DNA from: Paenibacillus sp. OV219
GTDB lineage: Bacteria > Bacillota > Bacilli > Paenibacillales > Paenibacillaceae
Assembly (NCBI RefSeq): GCF_900110075.1
Contig: NZ_FOCJ01000006.1
Coordinates: 1 to 64,000 of the forward strand
Length of the DNA: 64,000 nucleotides
Direction of reading: 5' to 3'
In this document: one piece after another, positions 42,461 to 51,527 of the stretch
Numbering within the stretch: position 1 is the stretch's first letter
Layout of the letters: each line of letters opens with the position of its first letter
Notes under the pieces: generated by a model
Seen by the model: the letters and a program-made list of their open reading frames with translations, nothing else
Database searches by the model: none
What the model was told of the DNA's origin: nothing
Made by a program: the position numbers and the translations under genes

Positions 42461-43291
42461 ATGAAGCTCAGGAAGCATGGCTACTTGGACGCAATTGGTG
42501 GTATAGGAAACCGCGCTGGAGGCATTCACCCTTATTGCGAGCTGTTATGCATTACGGAGGGGGAAGCGGAGCTGGTATGGTCCGGTGTCTCCTATCCAGT
42601 GACTGGGACTGCAATGTTCATCCTATTGCCGAACACGCCGCATCAATTGATTCAGCGCTCGGACCGGCTCAGCTATTGGTTTGTCGAGTTTCTGGCCGAA
42701 GACGAGGACCGGCTGCCAGCAATTGAAGGCATCTACCGCTGGAACCGGCAGCAGTGCGAGCTGGACTGGGCGAGTTCACCCTATGCCGCGATGCGGTCTG
42801 CTTTCGAAGCAACTCGGATGCTCATTCGTACAGAAGCTGCCCTCCCGGAGGAACTCTTCAAAGAAGCGCTGCTCACAGACCTGCGCAAGCTGCTCTTGCT
42901 GATGGGCAGCAATCGGATCGTTGATCCCAAACAGGCTCATGCGGCGTACCCAGCCAGCGAGATGCTGGTAACGGAGGTGCTGCGCTTCTTGGAATCCGTG
43001 TTTCCACAGCCGATTACGCTCCAGACGTTGGCTGATTATACCCATTACAATCCATCCTATCTTATTCGGTTGTTTCGTCAGCAGACGGGGAAGACGCCAT
43101 TCGCATATTTGAACGAGCTGCGGCTTCAAGCTGCCTCGCAATATTTGCTCCATTCAACGATGTCCGTTCAACAAATATCAAGCGCATGCGGTTATCAGAG
43201 CATCCATTATTTCAGCCGCCTATTCAAAAGAAGCTTCAGCGTTGCACCAAGCGAGTATAGAAAGCAGGCCATTAATGAACCGACGCAATGA
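42461..43291 (+). CDS. AraC-family transcriptional regulator
   Basis: A 276-residue regulator. Residues 1-100 form a cupin-type sensor (EGEAELVWSGVSYPVTGTAMF, PNTPHQLIQRSDRLSYWFVEF). Residues 180-270 hold two helix-turn-helices: LQTLADYTHYNPSYLIRLFR and VQQISSACGYQSIHYFSRLFKR, then the APSEYR box. ATG 42461 follows GAGGTG. It lies between the divergent dehydrogenases and the downstream galactoside operon and could control either. A palindrome and ACAATAT direct repeats just past its stop are candidate sites. Confidence 0.92.
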   Translation: MKLRKHGYLDAIGGIGNRAGGIHPYCELLCITEGEAELVWSGVSYPVTGTAMFILLPNTPHQLIQRSDRLSYWFVEFLAEDEDRLPAIEGIYRWNRQQCELDWASSPYAAMRSAFEATRMLIRTEAALPEELFKEALLTDLRKLLLLMGSNRIVDPKQAHAAYPASEMLVTEVLRFLESVFPQPITLQTLADYTHYNPSYLIRLFRQQTGKTPFAYLNELRLQAASQYLLHSTMSVQQISSACGYQSIHYFSRLFKRSFSVAPSEYRKQAINEPTQ

Positions 43292-43329
43292 AATCACCTT
43301 GTCTCAAATAGAGTGTCAACTGTGACCTT

Positions 43330-43347
43330 TATATTGTTAACAATATA
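43330..43347. promoter_or_regulatory. 18-bp perfect palindrome upstream of the galactoside operon promoter
   Basis: TATATTGTTAACAATATA, followed by a further ACAATAT at 43354. Lies 18 bases above the predicted -35 box. A likely activator or repressor site; the AraC protein next door is the first candidate. Confidence 0.55.
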
Positions 43348-43364
43348 TTTTTTACAATATTCTA

Positions 43365-43393
43365 TTGCAAACGCATTCATCATCGCCTATACT
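43365..43393 (+). promoter_or_regulatory. Predicted promoter of the galactoside operon
   Basis: TTGCAA (43365-43370), 17-base spacer, TATACT (43388-43393). The start near 43400 leaves a leader of about 310 bases. A cre-like site GTAAACGCTCTCA at 43544-43556 lies within it and suggests catabolite repression. Confidence 0.6.
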
Positions 43394-43411
43394 GAGGTTC
43401 ATATAAAGATT

Positions 43412-43425
43412 CCGAATCGTTTCGG
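43412..43425. promoter_or_regulatory. LacI-type operator, galactoside operon site 1
   Basis: CCGAATCGTTTCGG: arms CCGAA and TTCGG around a central CG. It sits just after the predicted transcript start. No LacI gene is adjacent, so the regulator would be encoded elsewhere. Confidence 0.6.
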
Positions 43426-43656
43426 ACAGTGTTTACTTACCGGAAGCATTAGAAGCACATAGGGTATGAGCTCCTAATCCATGTGAACAGCTGCATTGTA
43501 ATGTGCGCGGGCACGATTTTGGTAAGTGAGTCACTTCATAACCGTAAACGCTCTCATTGGTCATTCAGTATGAGGTTGACAGTCGTCATGCACCGTCGCA
43601 ACTCGCGCGGGAAGCCAGCCGTAATCATTCTATCAATCGCTTTAATTACCATTTTC

Positions 43657-43668
43657 CGAAACGTTTCG
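43657..43668. promoter_or_regulatory. LacI-type operator, galactoside operon site 2
   Basis: CGAAACGTTTCG, a perfect dyad with central CG, preceded by C. It shares the CCGAA half-site with site 1, 245 bases upstream, and lies 45 bases before the first permease start. Confidence 0.6.
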
Positions 43669-43713
43669 TATAAATTGAATAAGCTTCTATCCATACCTGG
43701 GGGTGAATCGACT

Positions 43714-44628
43714 ATGAATACAAAGAAAAAGTGGTGGACAAGGTCAAGACGTGAAGCTGTGGACGGTTATGTCTTCATGAGCCCGGCGATTCTCGGCCTT
43801 CTGTTCTTTATGCTCGGCCCAATCGCGGCCTCCGCTTACTTCAGCTTTACGGAGTATGACATTCTTAGCTCGCCGAAGTGGGTCGGTCTGGACAACTACA
43901 TTGAGTTAATCCACGATTCGTTGTTCTGGCAGTCGTTGAAAGTAACGCTTACCTATTCCGTGGTCAGTGTTCCGCTTAACTTAGTCTTTTCCTTGGCGCT
44001 CGCACTATTGCTTAACAAGAATGTGAAAGGGATCTTCGTCTTCCGGACGATTTTCTACTTGCCGGCTGTTATGTCGGGGGTAGCGGTAGCGCTGCTGTGG
44101 AAGTGGATATTCAACCCAGACTTCGGTCTCATCAACTGGGCGATCGGCCTCATCGGCTTCGAAGGGCCCAAATGGTTCATCGAAGAGAATTGGGCGCTCC
44201 CGCCAATTATCATCATGGGACTATGGGGCGTAGGAGGCAGTATGCTTGTCTACCTCGCCGGTTTGCAAAGCATTCCGACTGATCTGTATGAAGCTGCAGA
44301 GATCGACGGTGCTAACAAGCGTAAGCAATTCCGTCACATTACGATTCCAATGCTGTCACCCGTTATTTTCTTCAACCTCATTACAGGTATTATCGGCGCT
44401 CTGCAAGTCTTCACGGAAGGCTTCATTATGACAGCAGGCGGCCCGAATAACGCGACATTGTTCAGCGTGCTGTACCTGTACCGGAACGCTTTCGACTACT
44501 TGAACATGGGATACGCGTCCGCGCTCGCTTGGGTGCTATTCCTGATCATCTTGGCCTTTACGCTTATCGTCTTTAAATCATCACCGATGTGGGTCTTCTA
44601 CGAAGGGAACAGGAGGAGCGCCAAATGA
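43714..44628 (+). CDS. Sugar ABC transporter permease, MalF type
   Basis: A 304-residue membrane protein from ATG 43714 (GGGGGTGA upstream); the frame reaching back to 43483 includes operator and leader. Six membrane segments begin at GYVFMSPAILGLLFFMLG. EAA loop: DLYEAAEIDGANKRKQFRHI. Partner of the next permease, whose start overlaps its stop. Genes order permease-permease-binding protein differs from the first operon. No ATPase gene nearby. Confidence 0.93.
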   Translation: MNTKKKWWTRSRREAVDGYVFMSPAILGLLFFMLGPIAASAYFSFTEYDILSSPKWVGLDNYIELIHDSLFWQSLKVTLTYSVVSVPLNLVFSLALALLLNKNVKGIFVFRTIFYLPAVMSGVAVALLWKWIFNPDFGLINWAIGLIGFEGPKWFIEENWALPPIIIMGLWGVGGSMLVYLAGLQSIPTDLYEAAEIDGANKRKQFRHITIPMLSPVIFFNLITGIIGALQVFTEGFIMTAGGPNNATLFSVLYLYRNAFDYLNMGYASALAWVLFLIILAFTLIVFKSSPMWVFYEGNRRSAK

Positions 44629-45509
44629 GTACGATTACACAAAGCGACGCGCCTGCTCGCAAACGGATTTCAAGAAGCCAGTCGGAGCTGATTTCCAAGC
44701 TGTTCAGTTATTTCCTGCTCTGCGTGGGCTCGATCGTCATCCTGATTCCTTTTGCATGGATGCTCTCCACCTCGCTGAAACGGAAGGCAGATGTGTATGT
44801 CTTCCCGCCGCAATGGATCCCGTCGCCGGCGCAATGGCAGAACTACAAAGAAGCATTCACAACATTCCCGTTCGCTCATTATACGTGGAATTCCATCATT
44901 ATCGTCGTACTTGTCATGGTAGGAACGCTGTTCTCCTGTTCCTTCTCCGCCTACGGCTTCTCACGGCTGCAAGCGCCGGGCCGCAACTTCATCTTCATGC
45001 TGCTGCTCGCCACGATGATGCTGCCAAGTGCCGTTACAATGGTGCCGATCTATCTGTTCTTTAACAAGCTCGGCTGGGTGAACACGTTCAAACCGCTCAT
45101 CATTCCGGCTTGGTTCGGAACCGCTTTCTACATCTTCATGATGCGCCAGTTCTTCATGGGTATCCCGTATGAACTTGAAGATTCGGCGCGGATCGATGGC
45201 TGTACGACGTACGGCATCTGGGCAAGAATCATGGTTCCACTCAGCAAGCCTGTGCTCGTAACGGTTGGCGTGTTCACCTTCATGGGGACTTGGAATGATT
45301 TTATGACACCGCTTATTTACTTGACGGATGAGGACAAGCGCACGCTTGCGCTCGCACTCTCTTATTTCCAAGGCTCTGCACGCAGCGCACCAGATCTGCA
45401 CTTGCTCATGGCCGCTTCACTCTATGCGATTACACCATGCGTAACTCTGTACTTCCTTTGCCAGCGCATCTTCGTCAAGGGAATGGTATTCACCGGCGTC
45501 AAAGGTTAA
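44625..45509 (+). CDS. Sugar ABC transporter permease, MalG type
   Basis: A 294-residue permease starting at the ATG that overlaps the previous stop as ATGA, with AGGAGGAG upstream. Membrane segments begin at LFSYFLLCVGSIVILIPFAW. EAA loop: YELEDSARIDGCTTYGIWARI. The typical FVKGMVFTGVKG terminus is present. Translational coupling with its partner is evident. Confidence 0.93.
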   Translation: MSTITQSDAPARKRISRSQSELISKLFSYFLLCVGSIVILIPFAWMLSTSLKRKADVYVFPPQWIPSPAQWQNYKEAFTTFPFAHYTWNSIIIVVLVMVGTLFSCSFSAYGFSRLQAPGRNFIFMLLLATMMLPSAVTMVPIYLFFNKLGWVNTFKPLIIPAWFGTAFYIFMMRQFFMGIPYELEDSARIDGCTTYGIWARIMVPLSKPVLVTVGVFTFMGTWNDFMTPLIYLTDEDKRTLALALSYFQGSARSAPDLHLLMAASLYAITPCVTLYFLCQRIFVKGMVFTGVKG

Positions 45510-45547
45510 CCACCATAAAACGAATATACAGAAAAGAGGGATTGGGT

Positions 45548-46849
45548 ATGTTTAGAAAGAGCAAAGCAGCTTTGGGGTTGGCATCGATCATGGCATTATC
45601 CTCTATGTTGTATGCATGCGGCAGCGATTCTTCCAATAATGGCGACAGTGCGAGCAAGGACGAGAAGGTGGATCTGAACTTCATCCGCTGGTCTAACGGC
45701 CCTGCGCTTGATAATGAAGAGAAAGATAAAGTGAAGCGCTTTAACGATAGTCACCCGAACATTCAGGTCAAAATGACGCTGCTCCCATGGGACGAAACGT
45801 TCAAGAAGATCGAGATGTCGCTGGCTTCGAACTCCCCTGTGGACCTGTTCTACTGGGACGTGCCGGCATATGCATGGTACAAGAAGGGGCTTATGAAGAA
45901 CCTGCAGCCTTACTTCGACCGCGATCTGAAGATGAGCGACTACGACGAGAAGCTGTTCGAGCCGTTCAAATTCGACGGCAGCAACATGTACGTCGCGCCT
46001 GAAAACTATCAAACGCTCGTGCTCTACTATAATAAAGATTTGTTCGACAAGGCAGGCGTAGAGTATCCAAGCGAGAACTGGAACTGGGACGACTACCTCG
46101 AGGCTGCGAAGAAGCTGACCATTACGAAGGATGGCAAAACAACGCAGTTCGGCACATCGATGTCGCTTGGCGCATGGTGGGGCTGGATGGCTCTGAGCCA
46201 AGAGCAGGGCGGCGCGCTCGCTCCGAACATTCACGATCCAGAGAAGCTGAGCTTCAACACGCCTGAGACGAAGAACGCTCTGCAATACCTGCAAGACTTG
46301 ATCTACAAGTACCATGTAGCTCCAGATGCGGCGCAATCGAGCGCGCTCGGCGGCGACTTCCTGACAGGCAAGATCGCAATGTATGTTGGCGGTGACTGGG
46401 ATCTTGGAAACCTCAAGGACAAGAAGGATCTGAAGTGGGACCTAGCTCCAATGCCGAAGTGGGAAGACAAACGTGTCGTTCCTTACTGGGTTGGCGGTTA
46501 TGCAATGACGGAGAAGTCGAAGCACCCGGATCAAGCTTGGGAATTCATCAAGTGGACGATGACCGAGAACCAGGAAACGCTTGCGAAGCAGCAATCGTGG
46601 ATTCCGGTGAATAAGGATGCATTGTCGAAGGTAGAGACGCCTGCATGGGCGCCGGCTGGTTACCAAACCGCTCGCTTCGACTGGATGAAGTACGGTATTG
46701 TCGGCGACCTGTATCACCTGAAATGGCGTGAAGCGCAAGATAAAGCGATCGCACCAATTACAGACCAAATCTTCGCGAACAAGATTACAGTCGATGACGC
46801 GCTGAAGAAAATGGACGAGCAGGTAAACGAAATCATTTCGAAGAAATAA
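45548..46849 (+). CDS. Sugar ABC transporter substrate-binding lipoprotein
   Basis: A 433-residue solute-binding protein, family 1. ATG 45548 has AGAGGGA upstream and gives a lipoprotein signal ending LYACGS (Cys near 22). Ser/Asp-rich linker, then DLNFIRWSNGPALDNEEKD and typical aromatic sugar-stacking stretches (YWDVPAYAWYKKG, GAWWGWMAL). Given the GH36 enzyme downstream, an alpha-galactoside such as raffinose or melibiose is a reasonable ligand, by inference only. A hairpin follows the stop. Confidence 0.93.
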   Translation: MFRKSKAALGLASIMALSSMLYACGSDSSNNGDSASKDEKVDLNFIRWSNGPALDNEEKDKVKRFNDSHPNIQVKMTLLPWDETFKKIEMSLASNSPVDLFYWDVPAYAWYKKGLMKNLQPYFDRDLKMSDYDEKLFEPFKFDGSNMYVAPENYQTLVLYYNKDLFDKAGVEYPSENWNWDDYLEAAKKLTITKDGKTTQFGTSMSLGAWWGWMALSQEQGGALAPNIHDPEKLSFNTPETKNALQYLQDLIYKYHVAPDAAQSSALGGDFLTGKIAMYVGGDWDLGNLKDKKDLKWDLAPMPKWEDKRVVPYWVGGYAMTEKSKHPDQAWEFIKWTMTENQETLAKQQSWIPVNKDALSKVETPAWAPAGYQTARFDWMKYGIVGDLYHLKWREAQDKAIAPITDQIFANKITVDDALKKMDEQVNEIISKK

Positions 46850-46853
46850 TGAT

Positions 46854-46903
46854 CAAAGGGCTGCGCGTTAAAGTGGATCTTCTGCTTTAAGGCGCGGCCT
46901 TTG
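46854..46903 (+). other. Intercistronic hairpin before the GH36 gene
   Basis: AAAGG-GC-GCGC-TTAAAG pairs with CTTTAA-GCGC-GC-CTTT. It has no T run after it, so it is more likely an mRNA-stability or partial-stop element than a full terminator. Confidence 0.6.
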
Positions 46904-46939
46904 CTTCTAGTGGACGGTGCGCCGGGGAGGAATGGAGTT

Positions 46940-48919
46940 TTGATAGTGAATCGTTTGATAGAGAGTTATGATTTTGCCGTGCATGTTGACGGCGTTCGCG
47001 TAGACAACGCTTCGCAAGGCATTGTGCTTGACCGCACGGAGGAGCGTAATGTTGCAGCAGATAAGAAGCATAGAATTGCGAAGTATCTCTATGAGCCGAC
47101 ATCGCTCGTTATCGAGAGCCATCTCGTCTGCTATACGGATACAACGCTAGTCGAGCGATGGGTGATTATACGTAATGTCGGGGAAACGTCGGTAACAATC
47201 GGGCGCGTCGATTCGTTCTCGCTTCAGCTCCCGCAGACCGAATGGAAGCTCATGCATTATACGAGCGATTGGGGCGCGGAATTCGAGCCTGTCGTGGAGC
47301 AGCTCGCGGGCGAGTCTATTGTATTGGAGACACGTTCAGGGCGTTCGTCCAAAGGGAAACATCCGTGGATGTCGCTCCTCGGTGCAGGTGGCGAAGTGCT
47401 GACGGTGTCGCCGATGTGGTCGGGGAACTGGCAGCTGCGGTGCGAGTATGACGGCGGCTACGACGGTCAAGGCCGGTATCAGGTGAGCGGTGGATTGAGC
47501 GACTGGGAGTTCTTTAAGACGCTTGAGCAGGGAGAGTCGATGGAGAGCGTTCATGTTGCCATTGCTGCAGGCAGCGGCGGGGATCTGAACAGCACTTCGA
47601 TCGCTTTTGCTAGAGTTGGCCGACGATATTGGTATCCGCATAATGAGTTCTCCCGTTCCATGCCGATGGAGTGGAATCATTGGTGGAGCTACGAGGATAA
47701 AGGTATTAATGAAGATGTTTTTCGGGCGAATGCGGCTGAGGCGGCGAAGCTCGGTATCGATATTTGTACGCTCGACGCAGGCTGGTTCGGTCCTTCTGAA
47801 GAAGCGTCGGAGTGGTTCGAGCTTCGCGGCGACTGGTCGATGGTCAATGAGAAGCGGTTTCCGAGCGGCATTCGCGCGGTGTCGGACGATGTGCATGGAC
47901 ACGGCATGAAGTTTGGCCTCTGGTGCGAGATCGAAGCGGTCGGCAAGTCGGCGGCGTTGGCGGAGAAGCATCCTTCCTATGTGGCAAGAAGAGAGGGCGA
48001 ATCGCTAGGCTATCTCTGCTTCGGCAATCCAGAGGTGCGGCAGTGGGCGTTCGACACGTTGGATCGTCTGATTACGGGCTATGTCAGCCAGTGGATTAAG
48101 CTGGATTTCAACCTCGATCCGCAAGCAGGCTGCAATTGCACCGATCATGGGCATGGCGCAGGAGACGGGCTGTTCGAGCATTACAACGGCTACTACAGCG
48201 TGCTTCGGGATATTCGAGCCAAGCATCCGGAAGTGATTCTGGAGAATTGTTCTTCAGGTGGTCTACGGATCGACCTCGGCATTATGCAGCAAACACATAC
48301 GACGTTCCTGAGCGACCCGGACTATCCGGAGCACAGCTTGCAGGTGTTCTGGGGAGCGACGACGATGCTGGCGCCGGATGTGTGCTTGCACTGGAGCTAT
48401 TCGGAGTTTCGTTGGAAGAATGATTTTCAGCTATTCAATCCGCATGATAGCAGCTTGAAGCCGTACCAGTTCGACTATTATACGCGTATTGCAATGCTGC
48501 GCGGCTTCGGCATTTCGCAGAAGCTGCCGGAGATGCCGGAATGGATGAAGGCACGGCTAGCTCATCACATTGACGTGTATAAGTCGGAAGTGAAGCCCTT
48601 TGTGCTCGAGGCGGATTTGTACCGGTTGACTGGTCAGCCAGGGCGTGGTGGCAAGGGCGAGCGTTGGTCGGCGTTCCAGTACAGCATGCCAAGCGGGGAT
48701 GAACAATTGTTATTCGTCTTCCGCTTGCCGGGTGGCGAAGCATCGCGTGCGATCCAATTGAAAGAGCTGGAAGCTGACGCAGCGTATGAGCTGACATGGC
48801 TGTCCGGTGAAGAGTCAAAGGTTGTGCAGATTGCAGGCAGTTCTTTATTGAAAGACGGGATTCTTTTTGATAGGTTAGAAGAGGAAGAATCCGCTCTCAT
48901 TCGGTTGAAGAAGCTCTAA
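46940..48919 (+). CDS. Alpha-galactosidase-like glycoside hydrolase, family 36
   Basis: A 659-residue GH36-type enzyme. N-terminal beta-supersandwich, then the catalytic barrel with ICTLDAGWFGPSEE, GLWCEIEAVG and QWIKLDFNLD. The nucleophile is predicted at Asp389 (KLDF) and acid/base at Asp459 (FLSDPDYPEHS). ENCSSGGLRIDLG completes the signature. I choose TTG 46940, nine bases after GGAGG; GTG 46946 is an alternative. No signal peptide: it hydrolyses imported galactosides in the cytoplasm. Length is slightly below the 700-730 of classical GH36. Confidence 0.88.
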   Translation: MIVNRLIESYDFAVHVDGVRVDNASQGIVLDRTEERNVAADKKHRIAKYLYEPTSLVIESHLVCYTDTTLVERWVIIRNVGETSVTIGRVDSFSLQLPQTEWKLMHYTSDWGAEFEPVVEQLAGESIVLETRSGRSSKGKHPWMSLLGAGGEVLTVSPMWSGNWQLRCEYDGGYDGQGRYQVSGGLSDWEFFKTLEQGESMESVHVAIAAGSGGDLNSTSIAFARVGRRYWYPHNEFSRSMPMEWNHWWSYEDKGINEDVFRANAAEAAKLGIDICTLDAGWFGPSEEASEWFELRGDWSMVNEKRFPSGIRAVSDDVHGHGMKFGLWCEIEAVGKSAALAEKHPSYVARREGESLGYLCFGNPEVRQWAFDTLDRLITGYVSQWIKLDFNLDPQAGCNCTDHGHGAGDGLFEHYNGYYSVLRDIRAKHPEVILENCSSGGLRIDLGIMQQTHTTFLSDPDYPEHSLQVFWGATTMLAPDVCLHWSYSEFRWKNDFQLFNPHDSSLKPYQFDYYTRIAMLRGFGISQKLPEMPEWMKARLAHHIDVYKSEVKPFVLEADLYRLTGQPGRGGKGERWSAFQYSMPSGDEQLLFVFRLPGGEASRAIQLKELEADAAYELTWLSGEESKVVQIAGSSLLKDGILFDRLEEEESALIRLKKL

Positions 48920-48950
48920 TCGATTACTAATTATATGGAGGTTATTTCGG

Positions 48951-49733
48951 ATGAAATTAGGTATCATTGCTGAAGCAGTGGCAGAACGGTTCTATGACGC
49001 ACAGGCTAAAGGTTTGGAGTTTCTAGAGTTCTGCATCAATGTGGAGAAGGACGTCGACGCATTCGCAGCGAGCGTGCCTGAACTGAAGCAAGCTAGTGAG
49101 AAGTCCGGCGTAGGGGTCGCTTCCATCGGCCGCTGGGGCTCCGAGCGCATTAACGCGCAAGGCGTGAACGCGGAAGAACTGGAGAAGTCGCGCAGGCTGA
49201 TCGATGCGGCGGCTGAGCTTGGATGCCCGAACTTTGTGTGCGGCGTCAACTATGTAGAAGAGCTTTCTTATTTTGAAAATGTGAAGCTCGCCATTGAATA
49301 TTTGAGCGCGGTGCTGGATTATGGCGCTTCGAAAGGCGTAGCTGTTGCCGTATACAACTGCAACTGGAATAATTTCGTAGATAACGAGGAAGCATGGAAG
49401 CTCGTTCACGGTCATCTGCCACAGCTCGGCATTAAGTATGATCCGTCGCACTCCCGTTATGCGGGCCGCGATTACTTGAAGGAAGCTAGTAAATGGGGCG
49501 ATAAGTTCCGCCATGTTCATATCAAGGGCTCCGTCATCATCGACGGTCAGCGCCTCGACGATCCGCCGGCGGGTCTTGACCAGACGGATTGGGGCACATT
49601 CATGGCTGTGCTGTACGGCAAAGGCTATGAAGGCGGACTCTCGATCGAGCCGCATTCCGACGTATGGAATGGCGACCTTGGCGACCGCGGCGTTCAATTC
49701 ACAATTGAATACATGCGCAAAATGATTCTCTAG
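48951..49733 (+). CDS. Sugar phosphate isomerase/epimerase family TIM-barrel protein
   Basis: A 260-residue AP-endonuclease-2-like barrel (hydroxypyruvate isomerase/xylose isomerase-like). Metal residues appear in IKYDPSHSRYAGRDYLK, FRHVHIKGSVII and LSIEPHSDVW. GGAGG lies before the ATG. Last gene of the galactoside operon, upstream of its terminator. It may process an unusual monosaccharide moiety of the imported sugar; its substrate is not evident. Confidence 0.85.
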   Translation: MKLGIIAEAVAERFYDAQAKGLEFLEFCINVEKDVDAFAASVPELKQASEKSGVGVASIGRWGSERINAQGVNAEELEKSRRLIDAAAELGCPNFVCGVNYVEELSYFENVKLAIEYLSAVLDYGASKGVAVAVYNCNWNNFVDNEEAWKLVHGHLPQLGIKYDPSHSRYAGRDYLKEASKWGDKFRHVHIKGSVIIDGQRLDDPPAGLDQTDWGTFMAVLYGKGYEGGLSIEPHSDVWNGDLGDRGVQFTIEYMRKMIL

Positions 49734-49740
49734 CTCTGAG

Positions 49741-49786
49741 GGCGCTCTCTGGCTGCACGTTGTGTGCGGCTGGGGGCGCTTTTTTT
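49741..49786 (+). terminator. Terminator of the galactoside operon
   Basis: GCGC-GC-GCAC pairs with GTGC-GC-GCGC around GTTGT; then seven T. Confidence 0.8.
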
Positions 49787-49851
49787 GATGGAGCGAAATG
49801 GATATAATAGGTAATAAGAATGATCATGAAAATGAAAATGAGGATGCGTTT

Positions 49852-50685
49852 ATGAAGGGGGGCCGCAGGATGATGAGGTTAAGAGGAAGAGGGAGATTGG
49901 GGCAGCCGTTGCAGCGTTTAGGACTCGTCGCGTTATTGCTGGCAGTTGGACTTGGCTCGGATTTTCATTATGCGCCGGTGTCTGCGGCTCCTGCTTCAAT
50001 TGAGGCGCTACAGGATGAGCTTGAGCTTCAGCTGCACGCCCATGATCTTGAGCTGACGGCGGATTATTCCGGTGACCGCGACCAGCTGAGTGCGGAGGTG
50101 GATCAGCTTGTGGGGGGAGTAATGGCGTCGGACGATTATATGAAATATATCGTAGACTCCTATATTTATACGATCCGCAGCTTCGGCGCAGCCGCGAAGG
50201 TTAAGGTGAATATCCAATACCGCGAGTCTGCTGGGGAGACCGAGGAAGTGGAGCGGCGAGTGGCGGAACTGCTGCCGGAGGTTGTTGGGGTTGGCATGAC
50301 GCCTGAACAGAAGGTGAGGGCGATCCATGACTGGATCGTCACACATGTGCGCTATGACGAATCGCTGCAGCACTACACCGCGTATGATGCGCTAGTGGGT
50401 GGGAGTGCGGTGTGTCAGGGTTACGCGTTATTAGCCTATCGGATGCTGCAGGATGCGGGGGTCGAGGCGCGTATTATTGAAGGAACTGTCGCTTCGGGGA
50501 GCCATGTCTGGAATCTGGTGCGGCTTGGGTCTTCGTGGTATCACCTCGACGCTACGTGGGACGATCCGGTGCCGGATCGCGCGGGAATAGCGAGCGATAC
50601 GTATTATTTGAAGAGCGATGCGCAAATGCGCGTTGACCACAAGTGGGACGCTGCGGCGTATCCGGCTGCTGTTGGTGGCGTTTAA
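49852..50685 (+). CDS. Secreted transglutaminase-like domain protein
   Basis: A 277-residue protein. A signal anchor (QRLGLVALLLAVGLG) ends near VSAAPAS. The transglutaminase-like core has the triad Cys in AVCQGYALLAY, His in SGSHVWNLVR and Asp in YHLDATWDDP. Preceded by IHDWIVTHVRYD, standard for the family. ATG 49852 (GAGGATG upstream) and ATG 49870 (AAGGGGGG upstream) are both possible. Such proteins act as wall-associated peptidases or cross-linkers. Followed closely by the phosphotransferase gene. Confidence 0.85.
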   Translation: MKGGRRMMRLRGRGRLGQPLQRLGLVALLLAVGLGSDFHYAPVSAAPASIEALQDELELQLHAHDLELTADYSGDRDQLSAEVDQLVGGVMASDDYMKYIVDSYIYTIRSFGAAAKVKVNIQYRESAGETEEVERRVAELLPEVVGVGMTPEQKVRAIHDWIVTHVRYDESLQHYTAYDALVGGSAVCQGYALLAYRMLQDAGVEARIIEGTVASGSHVWNLVRLGSSWYHLDATWDDPVPDRAGIASDTYYLKSDAQMRVDHKWDAAAYPAAVGGV

Positions 50686-50715
50686 ATGGGATGATTAGAG
50701 GGGGAGGGACTGCTG

Positions 50716-51513
50716 ATGCGAGGTCGATTGGTTGGCACGGGGGCTACGGCAAATGTGTATGAGTGGGGAGAGCCCGAGGTTATTAAGATCTTTCACGATT
50801 CTAGCCGTGCGCAGCAAGAGGCGGAGAAAGAAGCAAGGGTCGCACGGGCGATCAGTGGTTTGTCCGGTGTAAAGGCGCCGAAGTTCATAAGGATTGAGCA
50901 GTACGAGGGGAGTGCGTGCCTAGTCTACGAGAAGGCGGACGGTCCGACAATGCTCGGCCACATTCAGGCGACAGAGGAAAGTGTGATTGCTAATGCTCGC
51001 TTGCTGGCGGAGCTTCAGCATGAGCTGCATCAGATCCGGCCGGACGTTACTCCGAACTTGAAGCTGGAGCTGGGGCGAAGCATCCAGCGGGTCGGGGAGT
51101 TGAGTGATGAGGAGCAGGCGAAGCTTGCGTCGCTATTGGAACAGCTGCCGGATGGCGGAGCGCTTTGCCATTATGATTTTCATCCCGGCAACATCATTCT
51201 CACGACTGATGGACCCCAGATCATTGACTGGATGAACGCCCTCGTCGGACACCCCGCCGCAGATGTCGCGAGAACCTACTTGCTGCTAACGGGAAGCGAG
51301 CTGCCCCCAGATATGCCGGAAGAGTTGAGGTTTAGAATAGTTGGATATCAGAAGCAGTTCACACAGGTGTATATAGATGCCATCTTAGAGCTTTCGGGAC
51401 TGAGCATGGCGGATGTGGAGGCGTGGCTGGCACCGACGTTGGCAGTGCGGATTAGTGAGTTGAGCGAGGGGAAAGAGAGAGAAAAGAAATTGGTGGAGTT
51501 GAGAGGGTTGTAG
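50716..51513 (+). CDS. APH-family phosphotransferase
   Basis: A 265-residue kinase of the aminoglycoside/choline kinase fold. N lobe: LVGTGATANVYEWGEPEVIKIF with the ATP Lys. Catalytic loop CHYDFHPGNIIL and metal-binding IIDWMNALVGHP are intact. No known antibiotic subgroup is recognisable. Family members phosphorylate small molecules or act as bacterial kinases of unknown target. GGGGGAGGG lies before the ATG; 30 bases after the transglutaminase-like gene. Confidence 0.85.
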   Translation: MRGRLVGTGATANVYEWGEPEVIKIFHDSSRAQQEAEKEARVARAISGLSGVKAPKFIRIEQYEGSACLVYEKADGPTMLGHIQATEESVIANARLLAELQHELHQIRPDVTPNLKLELGRSIQRVGELSDEEQAKLASLLEQLPDGGALCHYDFHPGNIILTTDGPQIIDWMNALVGHPAADVARTYLLLTGSELPPDMPEELRFRIVGYQKQFTQVYIDAILELSGLSMADVEAWLAPTLAVRISELSEGKEREKKLVELRGL

Positions 51514-51527
51514 GGGAGGATGCTTTT

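Noticed and set aside
43483-43713. N-terminal extension of the first galactoside permease
   Set aside because: The frame is open by chance across the leader; ATG 43714 has the ribosome binding site and the operator at 43657 lies in the extension.
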